Assembly (NCBI GenBank): GCA_034437515.1 | Contig: DAOTTX010000232.1 | Location: forward strand, 3,647 to 67,646 | DNA: 64,000 nucleotides | From: DAOTTX01 sp034437515 | GTDB lineage: Bacteria > Chloroflexota > Anaerolineae > Aggregatilineales > Phototrophicaceae | Direction: 5' to 3' | Part shown: positions 24,644-32,568 of the stretch, piece by piece | Layout: each line of letters starts with the position of its first letter | Numbering within the stretch: the stretch's first letter is position 1 | Notes under the pieces: model-generated | Told to the model about the DNA's origin: nothing | The model's input: only the letters and a program-made list of their open reading frames with translations | Databases searched by the model: none | Translations under genes and position numbers: made by a program

Positions 24644-25945
24644 ATGAATAAACGTATTACTGCAATTGCTCTGATGCTGGTGATGGCGTTGATCGTCACC
24701 GTGATACCGTCCTTCGCCCAGGATGACGAAATCAACGTCCGTTTTGTGTGGTACAACGACGGCACCGAAGGCGATGTGATGCGCGAACTGCTCGACGAGT
24801 TCGAGGTACAGAACCCCGGCATCACCGTGACAATGGATGTGCTGCCCTACGCGACCGTGCGTGATAACCTGCGCGTCCAGGTGGAATCCGGCGAAGCACC
24901 GGATATGGCCCGCATCACCGACTTTGCCGGTATGTCAGGCTTCTACCTTGACCTGAGTGAATACCTCAGTGACCCGTCACTGATGGAAGACAACTTCAAC
25001 CCCGCCGTGCTGAACGCCTTCCGCGTCGATGCGGAAGACGAAGGGCTGTACGGCTTCCCCGATCAGCTCAGTGTGACCGCGCCGTACATCAACCGCACCC
25101 TGTTCGAGCAGGCCGGTGTGGATGTCCCCAGTGATGTGATGGAAGAACCGACCTGGGAAGACTGGTTTACCGCGTTGGACGAAGTCGCCGAATTAACCGG
25201 CACACCGTTTACCTTCGCCATTGACAACAAGGGCCACCGCTTCGCGGCCCCGGCGATGATCCAGGGTACCGAGTTCTTCGACGAAGACGGTATGTTCTCC
25301 CTGAACGATGAGAATGACCAGGGCTACCGTGACTTTGCCGTGACGCTCAACGATTTGATCGAAAGCGGCAAGTCCCCGGCAGAAATCTGGCTGGGTGGCG
25401 GTCAGTTCGCCAGTGCAGATGAATACTTCAGCAACGTGCAGACCGTGATGTACTACTCCGGTAGCTGGCAGATCAGCAAGTTCGCTGATGTGATCGGTGA
25501 TAGCTTTGAGTGGGAAGTCGCGCCGAACCCGTATGGCCCCGGTGGAACCTCCGCGATGGCGGGTGGTGCTGGTATCGTCGCTTACGAGCAGACCGAGCAT
25601 CCCGAAGAAGTGGCAATGGTGATGGAATACCTGCTGCAACCGGAAGTCTACAGCCAGTACAGCGCCAAAGCCCTGCTCATCCCGGCACACGAAGCCGTGA
25701 TCGAGGCCGGTGTCGAGTTTGAGACGGAAAACGAAGCCATCGCTAATGCGCTTTCTGCCTTCGCCAACGAAGTGCCGAAGATGCAAGATCAGGCGCTGGC
25801 GATCAACCCGCACCCGCTGGCGTTCGCCTACTACGATGCGTCCAACACTCGCCTGGCACAGTTCTTCGCCGGTGAGCTGACGCTCGACGAAGCGATGGAG
25901 CGGCTGCAACAAGATCTCGACGAAGCCGCCGCCAATATGGAATAA
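24644..25945 (+). CDS. ABC sugar transporter, substrate-binding protein (second system)
   Basis: 433 residues with a signal peptide, MNKRITAIALMLVMALIVTVIPSFAQ, ending at an AQDD junction. The mature chain is a family-1 solute-binding protein: FVWYNDGTEGDVMRELLDEFE, NPGITVTMDVLPYA, ESGEAPDMARITDF and MYYSGSWQISKF are typical. It would bind the sugar or glycoside processed by the isomerase, GH4 and transaldolase encoded around it. GGAGAAG provides the ribosome site. It is unlike the binding protein at 12932 except in fold, so the two import systems should have different ligands. Confidence 0.92.
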   Translation: MNKRITAIALMLVMALIVTVIPSFAQDDEINVRFVWYNDGTEGDVMRELLDEFEVQNPGITVTMDVLPYATVRDNLRVQVESGEAPDMARITDFAGMSGFYLDLSEYLSDPSLMEDNFNPAVLNAFRVDAEDEGLYGFPDQLSVTAPYINRTLFEQAGVDVPSDVMEEPTWEDWFTALDEVAELTGTPFTFAIDNKGHRFAAPAMIQGTEFFDEDGMFSLNDENDQGYRDFAVTLNDLIESGKSPAEIWLGGGQFASADEYFSNVQTVMYYSGSWQISKFADVIGDSFEWEVAPNPYGPGGTSAMAGGAGIVAYEQTEHPEEVAMVMEYLLQPEVYSQYSAKALLIPAHEAVIEAGVEFETENEAIANALSAFANEVPKMQDQALAINPHPLAFAYYDASNTRLAQFFAGELTLDEAMERLQQDLDEAAANME

Positions 25946-25960
25946 CCGATAGAACACTCT

Positions 25961-25984
25961 GGGGCGTCCTGACCGGGACGCCCC
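25961..25984 (+). terminator. Hairpin between second binding-protein and permease genes
   Basis: GGGGCGTCC (25961-25969) pairs with GGACGCCCC (25976-25984). The T-tract is weak (TTC). Same location as the hairpin at 14341 in the first Mal-type operon, which suggests a shared way to set subunit ratios. Confidence 0.65.
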
Positions 25985-26048
25985 TTCACCAAATAATATT
26001 TTGTGCCCATCGCTGCGCAATAACTAAATTTTTAAGGATAGCCGCCGC

Positions 26049-27113
26049 ATGGAAAAACAACTCAACATCCCCATCACCAAACCGAGACGCTCGCTTCTGA
26101 GCCGTATTATCGGTCCCGGTAGCTTGCTTAATACCATCGCCGGATGGCTGGGGCAAGGTATTATTGATATCATGGACGCCATCATGACCCCCGTGCAGCG
26201 TTTGGTCGGGGTGCGTGGGATGGCTTATCTCTTTATACTGCCGAACCTGTTAGTTTTCTCCGTCTTTGTGCTGCTGCCAATGATGACCAATTTCGTCTAT
26301 ACATTTACGGGGAGCGATAACCTGTTCCTCGAAGATCGTCCTTACGTGGGCACAGAGAACATCGAGCGTCTTTTTGAATGTGACAACTTCCTCGAACCGA
26401 ACACCTGCCGGGAAGACCGCTTCGCCCGTGCGGTGACCAACACCGCGAGCTTTGTCGTATTTCAGGTCTCATTGATGATCGTGGTTTCGTTGATAACGGC
26501 TGTCGTGTTAAACCGCAAAATTCCCGCACGCGGGTTCTTCCGAAGTGTATTTTTCTACCCCGTGCTACTTTCACCGATTGTGGTCGCCTTCATCTGGAAG
26601 TGGATTTTAGAGCAAAATGGTCTGTTCAACGGTTTGATCGTCGGTGCGGGTGGTGACCCGGTGCGCTTCCTGACGACGGCGAACTGGGCGCGTTTCTGGG
26701 TGATTGTCATCAGTGTGTGGTCGCTGATGGGCTTTTACACATTGATCTTGCTGGCGGGGTTGCAAGCCATCCCCAAAGAATTGTACGAAGCCGCAGAAAT
26801 CGACGGTGCGAGTGGTTTACAGTCTTTCTGGCAGATCACGATGCCGCTGCTGATGCCCACAATGCTGGTGGTGGTGGTGCTTTCGACCATCCGCGCCGTG
26901 CAGATCTTCGACGTGGTGTGGGCGTTTACCGGGGGGCAACCGGGGTCAGCGACGTTATACATTGTGCAGTATATCTACGAAAACGGCTTTACCAGCGCCA
27001 CCCGACAGTTCGGCATCGCGGCGGCGACGTCACTGGTGATGGCGTCTGTGCTGGTGGTCTTCACCCTGTTCCAGTTGTATCTCAACCGCCGTAGCGCACT
27101 CTCATCCGAGTAG
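26049..27113 (+). CDS. ABC sugar transporter permease, MalF type
   Basis: 354 residues. A 60-residue N-terminal extension with an amphipathic stretch precedes the first clear helix (AYLFILPNLLVFSVFVLLPMM). Six helices in all, with the EAA loop LYEAAEIDGASGLQSFWQITMPLLMPT (about 246-272) for ATPase contact. The first outer loop (RLFECDNFLEPNTCRED) has two Cys that could form a disulfide. AAGGATAG stands ahead of the ATG. It pairs with the large MalG-type permease 12 bp downstream. Confidence 0.92.
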   Translation: MEKQLNIPITKPRRSLLSRIIGPGSLLNTIAGWLGQGIIDIMDAIMTPVQRLVGVRGMAYLFILPNLLVFSVFVLLPMMTNFVYTFTGSDNLFLEDRPYVGTENIERLFECDNFLEPNTCREDRFARAVTNTASFVVFQVSLMIVVSLITAVVLNRKIPARGFFRSVFFYPVLLSPIVVAFIWKWILEQNGLFNGLIVGAGGDPVRFLTTANWARFWVIVISVWSLMGFYTLILLAGLQAIPKELYEAAEIDGASGLQSFWQITMPLLMPTMLVVVVLSTIRAVQIFDVVWAFTGGQPGSATLYIVQYIYENGFTSATRQFGIAAATSLVMASVLVVFTLFQLYLNRRSALSSE

Positions 27114-27125
27114 GGGGAAACCGAC

Positions 27126-28511
27126 ATGCAGCGTGCAATCACATTTCTTACGCGCACTAAAGGTCGGGGCGGCAAACTCGACATTGCCGATATGCTGACC
27201 TATACCTATCTGTTTATCGGCACAATGGTGATGTTCGGCCCGGTCTTCTGGTTAGTGATATCGTCATTCAAGACACAAGAGGAACTCCAACGCTTCCCAC
27301 CGCGCCTGTTGCCCCATCAAGCGGAGACGGTCGAAGTTGAGGGCTTACAGGGGGAACGCGCCCTGTTCGACGTGACACTGACCGATGCGACTAACCTCGT
27401 CGTCGGTGACATGCGCGTGCGCTTGCGTGACCTCACCGCGCAGACCTTCGAGTTCGATTTTCCTGATGATAGCACGGTCAGCATCACCGACGGGCAGACG
27501 GTCATGTTTGAGCCGGACGAAGACGCCGGTGCTGCTTATCGCCTCGTGCTTGATGATGGTACCGAACTTCCGCTGAACGCAGAAAGTGAGATTGACCTCA
27601 CCACGCTGGAAGCACCGTCCGATGAGGTGAGGATCACAAACGACACATCCTCGGTGACGTGGCAACGGGGCGCGAACCTGACCGTTGATGTGCCGGATGT
27701 CGAACCCTATACACTGGTGCTTGACCCGGCGTTGACGCTGCGGTTAGCGCAGGGTGTTGGCTTGAACCTCATCAACCCGGAGCGGCCCGGCGTCAGCTTT
27801 GATGTGCCACTCAACCGGCGTGATGCAATTGAACGGGTGGAGTTCACATTAGATAACTACGTCGAAGGCGTGGAAAGTTTCGCCTTCATACGTTATTTCG
27901 CCAACAGTGTATTCGTCACCACCACCGCGACGATCCTCACGCTGATTGTGAACAGTATGGCGGCCTTCGCGTTGAGCAAATACGAATTCCCCGGTCGCAA
28001 CGCCATTTTTGTGCTTATCATCAGTACGTTAATGGTGCCGCTTTCGGTGATTCTGGTGCCGGTCTATCTGTTGATCGTCTCACTTGGCTGGAACAACCAG
28101 CTCATCGGCGTCATCATCCCGACCATCGCCACACCGACCGGTGTTTTCCTGCTCCGGCAATACATGCTCACCATCCCCGATGAACTGATCGAGTCCGCAC
28201 GGATTGACGGCGCGAGCGAGTGGCGCATCTACTTACAAATCATCCTACCGTTGGCGGGGCCGGCGTTGGCAGTGCTGGCGATCTTCAGTGTGATGTGGCG
28301 CTGGAACGACTTCCTGTGGCCCAAGATCGTACTGACGCGCAGTGAGGTGTTCACCTTGCAGGTCGGCCTGGAGAGCTTCCAGGGTGATTTGACCATTCAG
28401 CCGCATTTGATTTTGGCAATGACGGTGCTCACCCTGTTACCGATTACGCTGGTGTTTGGCATCTTGCAGCGGTACATCACCACAGGCATCGCCACAACGG
28501 GGATGAAGTAG
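27126..28511 (+). CDS. ABC permease, MalG type, with a very large extracytoplasmic insert
   Basis: 461 residues, against 270-300 normally. Helix 1 is YLFIGTMVMFGPVFWLVISSF (about 29-49). After QRFPPRLLP comes about 180 extra residues (60-240), soluble, Asp/Thr/Val-rich and apparently beta-structured (repeated patterns such as ALFDVTLTDATN, TFEFDFPDDSTVSITDGQTV, YTLVLDPALTLRL). The permease fold resumes at FIRYFANSVFVTTTATILT, with EAA loop LIESARIDGASEWRIYLQIILPLAGP. The insert lies outside the membrane, where it could dock the binding protein or sense ligand. The other MalG-type protein here (15333) has a shorter insert at the same point. Confidence 0.9.
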   Translation: MQRAITFLTRTKGRGGKLDIADMLTYTYLFIGTMVMFGPVFWLVISSFKTQEELQRFPPRLLPHQAETVEVEGLQGERALFDVTLTDATNLVVGDMRVRLRDLTAQTFEFDFPDDSTVSITDGQTVMFEPDEDAGAAYRLVLDDGTELPLNAESEIDLTTLEAPSDEVRITNDTSSVTWQRGANLTVDVPDVEPYTLVLDPALTLRLAQGVGLNLINPERPGVSFDVPLNRRDAIERVEFTLDNYVEGVESFAFIRYFANSVFVTTTATILTLIVNSMAAFALSKYEFPGRNAIFVLIISTLMVPLSVILVPVYLLIVSLGWNNQLIGVIIPTIATPTGVFLLRQYMLTIPDELIESARIDGASEWRIYLQIILPLAGPALAVLAIFSVMWRWNDFLWPKIVLTRSEVFTLQVGLESFQGDLTIQPHLILAMTVLTLLPITLVFGILQRYITTGIATTGMK

Positions 28512-28638
28512 GGAGGCTATCAGCCATACGCAGTCAGTTATTCGCTTATTCGCTCAGATAGCAGATAGTTGACCGCTTCATGAAATAAACAATTGTGAAC
28601 CAACGACTGAAAACGAACAGAGTTAAGGAAGGTAACCA

Positions 28639-29328
28639 ATGAAATTTTTCTTAGATAGTGCGCTGGTTGATGAGATCAGCCATGCACTAGAGATGTGGGA
28701 CATCGACGGCGTGACGACCAATCCGGGTCATGTGAAGACCAGCGGGAAGTCGTTCATGGAAGCAATCAGCGAGATCGCAGAATTGTTCAAGGGCACGGAC
28801 AAGACCGTTTCCGTACAGACCAATCCGCACAACCACGACGACTACAAGGCCATCGTCGAAGAAGCCGAGAAGTTTGCGCGCATGTCGCATAACTTTGTGA
28901 TTAAGATGCCCTCGACCGAAGCGGGCTTTAAAGCCTGTCAGGTTCTCAGTGAGGACGGTATCCGCTGTAACCTGACGCTGTGCTTCAGCGCGTTCCAGGC
29001 GTTGCAGGCCATGCGGATGGGCGCACATTACATCTCGCCCTTCATCGGCTGGAAGGAGAACAACGCCGAGGAAACACACAGCTTCATCGAGGAAGTGGTC
29101 ACCATTCGGGATAACTTCGACTTCCACACCGAGGTGCTGGTCGCGGCGGTGCGCAATTCCCGCCAGATGATCGACGCGGCGGTGACGGGCGCGGACATCG
29201 TCACTGCCGGGTTCTCGGTCTACGAAGAAGGCTTCAAGCATCCCTATACCGATATGGGCTTGGGCAAATTCCAGTCTTTCTGGGATGCAACCCCTTACGG
29301 TGAGATCAAAGAGACGATGGGATCGTAA
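28639..29328 (+). CDS. Transaldolase / fructose-6-phosphate aldolase family (TalC-like)
   Basis: 229 residues, a short single-barrel transaldolase. MKFFLDSALVDEI, the DGVTTNPGHV segment (usually TTNPS), the Schiff-base Lys in NFVIKMPSTEAGFKA (about 89-96) and ISPFIGW are diagnostic; VAAVRNSRQMIDAAVTGADIVTA is the phosphate-side region. Enzymes of this group cleave or transfer a dihydroxyacetone unit. With a ketose-forming isomerase in the same cluster and a UxaA/SuyAB-like lyase after it, it may split the ketose of the imported sugar into a C3 aldehyde plus a C3 or fructose-6-P unit. AAGGAAGG is the ribosome site. Confidence 0.85.
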   Translation: MKFFLDSALVDEISHALEMWDIDGVTTNPGHVKTSGKSFMEAISEIAELFKGTDKTVSVQTNPHNHDDYKAIVEEAEKFARMSHNFVIKMPSTEAGFKACQVLSEDGIRCNLTLCFSAFQALQAMRMGAHYISPFIGWKENNAEETHSFIEEVVTIRDNFDFHTEVLVAAVRNSRQMIDAAVTGADIVTAGFSVYEEGFKHPYTDMGLGKFQSFWDATPYGEIKETMGS

Positions 29329-29395
29329 ACGGAACACGCGACAAAACAGATATAAACTGGTTTTAAACACACCGAGTAAAAGGATTGTATAGAAA

Positions 29396-30802
29396 ATGAT
29401 CGAGCCACCGAAAATAGTCGTAATCGGCGCAGGCAGCGCGATCTTCGGCCTGGGCGCACTCTCGACGATGATTCAGAGTCCGCTGCTGAAAGGCGCGCAC
29501 CTGGCGTTATGCGACATCAACGAACAAGGGCTGGAAACCATGACTCGCCTCGCGGAGATGATGAACGACTCCTGGGGCGCGGAGATGACGATTTCCGGTT
29601 CGACCGACCGGCGCGATCTGCTACCTGATGCGGACTTTGTCATCGTCTCTATTCAGGTCGGGCAGCGTGAGGACGTCTGGGAGATGGATTGGCAGATTCC
29701 AATGCGGCATGGCATCCGCCAACCCTATGCGGAAAACGGCGGCCCCGGTTCGTTCGCACACACAGCGCGGAACCTGCCGCTCATCCTCGACATCGCACGA
29801 GACATGGAAGACCTGTGTCCCGACGCCTACTATCTCAACCTGGTGAATCCGATGATCCGTCTGACAACAGCGGTGCATCGTTACACCGATATCAAAGTCA
29901 TCGGCCTGTGTCATCAGTTGTTGTGGGGCTATGCGATGGCGGCATCGGTGCTGGCGGATCGCTTCGAGATCGACGTACCGCCGGATTTCCATGTCCACAC
30001 AGACGCGGACAACATGCCCGCCTTCATCCACGTAGCGAAGCAGGCCGTACAACATCTGGACATCAAAGCGGCGGGGATCAATCACTTCTCCTGGGTGTAT
30101 GACATCCGTGACAAACACAACGGCGAAGATCTGTATCCCGAACTCCGCGACCGTTGGATCAACTTCTACCGGCGTGACTTCGAGCCGCTCAGCCGTGAGG
30201 TTTTCGAGATCTTCGGCATGATGCCCACCGCCGGGGACAGCCACATGTGTGAGTTCCTGCCGTTCATCACCGACCCGGAACTCAAACCCTGGAAGAAATA
30301 TGATCTCAAGCTGCAAAGCTGGGAAGGCAACCGCCGCCGTCGCGCCCACCGCTGGCAGACCGCACACGACATCGTTGACGGCAAAATCGACGTAGACGAG
30401 TTGCGCGACGTCACCCGGCACGGCATCCTCGATGAAGGCATCCCGGAGATGATCGCAGCAGCGCATTACAACAAACGCTACTATCACCCGCAGTTGAACA
30501 TTCCCAATCAAGGTTACATCCCCAACTTGCCGGACGACGCCATCGTCGAGGTGCCAGGGATGATTTCAGCGGTCGGCTTCCAGGGGTTGAGCTTCCCCGC
30601 ACTGCCGGAACCTATCGCGGAGATGTGCCGCCGTGAGTTGACGTTGAGTTCGACCATCGTCGATGCAGCGGTCACCGGCGATCGTGGCTTGGCGTTGCAG
30701 GCGTTGCTACTTGACCCGATGGTGCGTGACATCGACACCGCCCGCGCCATCCTCGATGACCTGCTGAAGGAATTTAACCAGTATTTACCACAGTTCGCAT
30801 AG
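29396..30802 (+). CDS. GH4-family NAD-dependent glycosidase
   Basis: 468 residues. The Rossmann motif IVVIGAGSAIFGLGAL (residues 7-22), NLVNPM (about 146-151), the metal-ligand Cys in GLCHQLLW (about 162) and His in AGINHFSWV (about 223) are the GH4 signature for NAD plus divalent-metal chemistry, which proceeds by transient 3-oxidation and elimination. Substrates in the family include alpha- and beta-glucosides, alpha-galactosides and alpha-galacturonides; the sequence alone does not decide. No signal peptide. It would release the monosaccharide that the FucI-like enzyme then isomerises. Confidence 0.9.
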   Translation: MIEPPKIVVIGAGSAIFGLGALSTMIQSPLLKGAHLALCDINEQGLETMTRLAEMMNDSWGAEMTISGSTDRRDLLPDADFVIVSIQVGQREDVWEMDWQIPMRHGIRQPYAENGGPGSFAHTARNLPLILDIARDMEDLCPDAYYLNLVNPMIRLTTAVHRYTDIKVIGLCHQLLWGYAMAASVLADRFEIDVPPDFHVHTDADNMPAFIHVAKQAVQHLDIKAAGINHFSWVYDIRDKHNGEDLYPELRDRWINFYRRDFEPLSREVFEIFGMMPTAGDSHMCEFLPFITDPELKPWKKYDLKLQSWEGNRRRRAHRWQTAHDIVDGKIDVDELRDVTRHGILDEGIPEMIAAAHYNKRYYHPQLNIPNQGYIPNLPDDAIVEVPGMISAVGFQGLSFPALPEPIAEMCRRELTLSSTIVDAAVTGDRGLALQALLLDPMVRDIDTARAILDDLLKEFNQYLPQFA

Positions 30803-30868
30803 GTGTAACGTCCCTGCGGATGATTGAATAACGTTTCGCTTGACTTGAAAAGAAAGGATCAACACATC

Positions 30869-31192
30869 ATGAAAAAGGTTTTTGTGATTGATGAAGCCGA
30901 CAACGTCGGTACTGTGGTCGTCGCGCCGATTGATAAAGGCGAGGATGTCGGCACTAACGGACGCATCACCGACATCAAAGTCACCGCCAGCACGGATATC
31001 GCCTATGGGCATAAGGTCGCCCTGAAGGACATCGCCAAAGGTGACACAGTCATGAAGTACGGTCTGAGCATCGGCACTGCCTCGCAAGACATCAAAGCCG
31101 GTGACCACGTCCACGCGCACAACGTTGAAAGCAATCGTGGGCGTGGTGACAAGGTCAGTTCTGATGACACGAGCACTGTACCGAGCGCATAA
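30869..31192 (+). CDS. UxaA N-terminal / SuyA-like SAF-domain subunit
   Basis: 107 residues from the ATG at 30869, chosen for the AAAGGAT ten bases upstream; an earlier in-frame start would add 15 residues. The SAF fold is clear: DEADNVGTVVVAPIDKGEDV, YGHKVALKDIAKGDTVMKYGLSIG, KAGDHVHAHNVES. It corresponds to the small subunit of split altronate/galactarate dehydratases (UxaA) and to SuyA of (2R)-sulfolactate sulfo-lyase. The two families are hard to separate by eye. It pairs with the large subunit encoded 40 bp downstream. Confidence 0.85.
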   Translation: MKKVFVIDEADNVGTVVVAPIDKGEDVGTNGRITDIKVTASTDIAYGHKVALKDIAKGDTVMKYGLSIGTASQDIKAGDHVHAHNVESNRGRGDKVSSDDTSTVPSA

Positions 31193-31232
31193 GCATTTAA
31201 CCACACGAAACAATTAAGGAGAAAACACAAGC

Positions 31233-32405
31233 ATGACAAACTTTATGGGATACGTCCGGCCTGATGACTCGGTCGGCATTCGCAATCATCTACTCATCCT
31301 CTCCGGCACGGTGTACGCCAACGGCGTCGTGGAGCGCGTCGCCAACACGATCAACGGCGCGGTGCCGATCACCCATGCGTTGGGACGCTGCCAGGTCGTG
31401 CCTGACCTGCGCGTGACGCGGCGTTTTCTTTCCGGCACAGGGGCCAACCCCAACGTCGGCGCGGTGATCGTCATCGACCACTTCAAAGAAGAGGGCTGCA
31501 CCGCCGAGGACATCGCTCATGACATCTCACCGACCGGCAAGCTGATCGCCACCGTGAACATTCGCGGTGAGGGTGGGTTCATCAGCGCGGTGGAAAAAGC
31601 CACACGCATCGCGCAGGATTTCGCCCGGCAGATCAGCATGTACCAGCGTGAGTCGGTGCCGGTGTCGAATATTTTGTTCGGGACGGAGTGCGGCACGTCG
31701 GATACGACCTCCGGCCTTGCCAGCAACCCTGCAAACGGTGTCGCCGGTGAGATGATTATCGCCGAAGGCGGACGTATGATTATGGCGGAATGCACCGAAT
31801 GGATGGGTTGCGAAAATTGGCTTACCGAGAAAGCCGCCACGCCGGAAGTTGCCGAGCAGATCGTCGCCGGGGTACGCCATATGGAAAACCGTGCTCTCGC
31901 CAGCGGTGAAGACATTCGCGGCAGCCAGCCGACCGGCGATAACATGGCGGGTGGCCTGACCACCATCGAGGAAAAGTCGATGGGTGCGTGCAAGAAGATC
32001 GGCGCATCTGAGATCGTGGAATATCTCGAAGTTGGTGAAGCGCCCAAGCAGACTAAACCCGGCAATTACGTGATGTACGGCCCCGGTATGGGCGCGGAGA
32101 GCATCAGCAGCATGGCGGCGGCAGGCTGCCAGGTGTTGACCTTCTGCACCGGTGGTGGGCATACCTCCAACCATCCCATCATGCCGACTATCAAAGTGAC
32201 GGGCAACCGCAACAGCTACGAACTGATGCGCGACACCGTCGATATCGACGTCAGCGGGGTGTTCTTCGATGAAATCAACCTGGAAGAAGCCGGTCAGATC
32301 GTCTTTGACGAGGTCATGCGCGTCAACAATGGCTACCTGACCAAGTCTGAGGCGTTGAAGGATAACAACAGCTTCGCCATTCATCGTGTGGGGCCAAGCA
32401 TCTAA
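31233..32405 (+). CDS. UxaA C-terminal / SuyB-like lyase subunit
   Basis: 390 residues, the large subunit matching the SAF-domain protein just upstream. MGYVRPDDSVGIRNHLL, TEC-GTSDTTSGLASNPANG (about 150-167), MIMAECTEWMGCE (about 177-189) and CQVLTFCTGGGHTSNHPIMPTIKVTGN (about 302-328) are the conserved segments, with candidate iron-binding Cys and acidic residues. Altronate and galactarate dehydratases eliminate water; SuyB eliminates sulfite from sulfolactate. TAAGGAG precedes the ATG. Downstream comes a palindrome-rich spacer, then a LarA-like racemase, so the real substrate may be a 2-hydroxy acid that needs epimerising first. Confidence 0.85.
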   Translation: MTNFMGYVRPDDSVGIRNHLLILSGTVYANGVVERVANTINGAVPITHALGRCQVVPDLRVTRRFLSGTGANPNVGAVIVIDHFKEEGCTAEDIAHDISPTGKLIATVNIRGEGGFISAVEKATRIAQDFARQISMYQRESVPVSNILFGTECGTSDTTSGLASNPANGVAGEMIIAEGGRMIMAECTEWMGCENWLTEKAATPEVAEQIVAGVRHMENRALASGEDIRGSQPTGDNMAGGLTTIEEKSMGACKKIGASEIVEYLEVGEAPKQTKPGNYVMYGPGMGAESISSMAAAGCQVLTFCTGGGHTSNHPIMPTIKVTGNRNSYELMRDTVDIDVSGVFFDEINLEEAGQIVFDEVMRVNNGYLTKSEALKDNNSFAIHRVGPSI

Positions 32406-32485
32406 TCATCACACAGGCGAGCCGCCTGTCGGCCTATGCTCTTACCGTGTGATAGGCAGCGCAACAGTTTTAAGCCACAATCACC

Positions 32486-32539
32486 GGGGGCGATCAGTCG
32501 CCCCCCTACACAAATCCGGGCTGGATGCATCCAGCCCGG
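32486..32539. repeat. Two strong palindromes between uxaA/suyB and larA
   Basis: GGGGGCGA-TCAG-TCGCCCCC (32486-32505) is followed by CCTAC and belongs to the dispersed hairpin-CTAC group. Ten bases later a perfect 24-bp palindrome with arms CCGGGCTGGATG / CATCCAGCCCGG covers 32516-32539. Either can act as a terminator-like or message-stabilising hairpin; both are REP-like in style. Confidence 0.65.
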
Positions 32540-32568
32540 AAAGCTACGAACAAAGGATAAAAATCCGC

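Noticed and set aside
25193..26020. Long minus-strand open frame (275 codons)
   Set aside because: Antisense to the binding-protein gene at 24644, which has a signal peptide and family motifs.
28687..29370. Minus-strand open frame (227 codons)
   Set aside because: Mirror of the transaldolase gene; the plus-strand product has the Schiff-base lysine and family signatures.
29621..30511. Long minus-strand open frame (296 codons)
   Set aside because: It lies entirely antisense to the GH4 gene, which has clear catalytic motifs; the antisense product is His/Val-rich without any fold pattern. High-GC codon use creates such mirror frames.
31527..32384. Long minus-strand open frame (285 codons)
   Set aside because: Antisense to the large UxaA/SuyB-like subunit; no recognisable motifs and no ribosome site.
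32386..32568. N-terminal extension of the LarA-like protein
   Set aside because: It would translate two perfect palindromes in the spacer; the family fold starts at the ATG at 32569.
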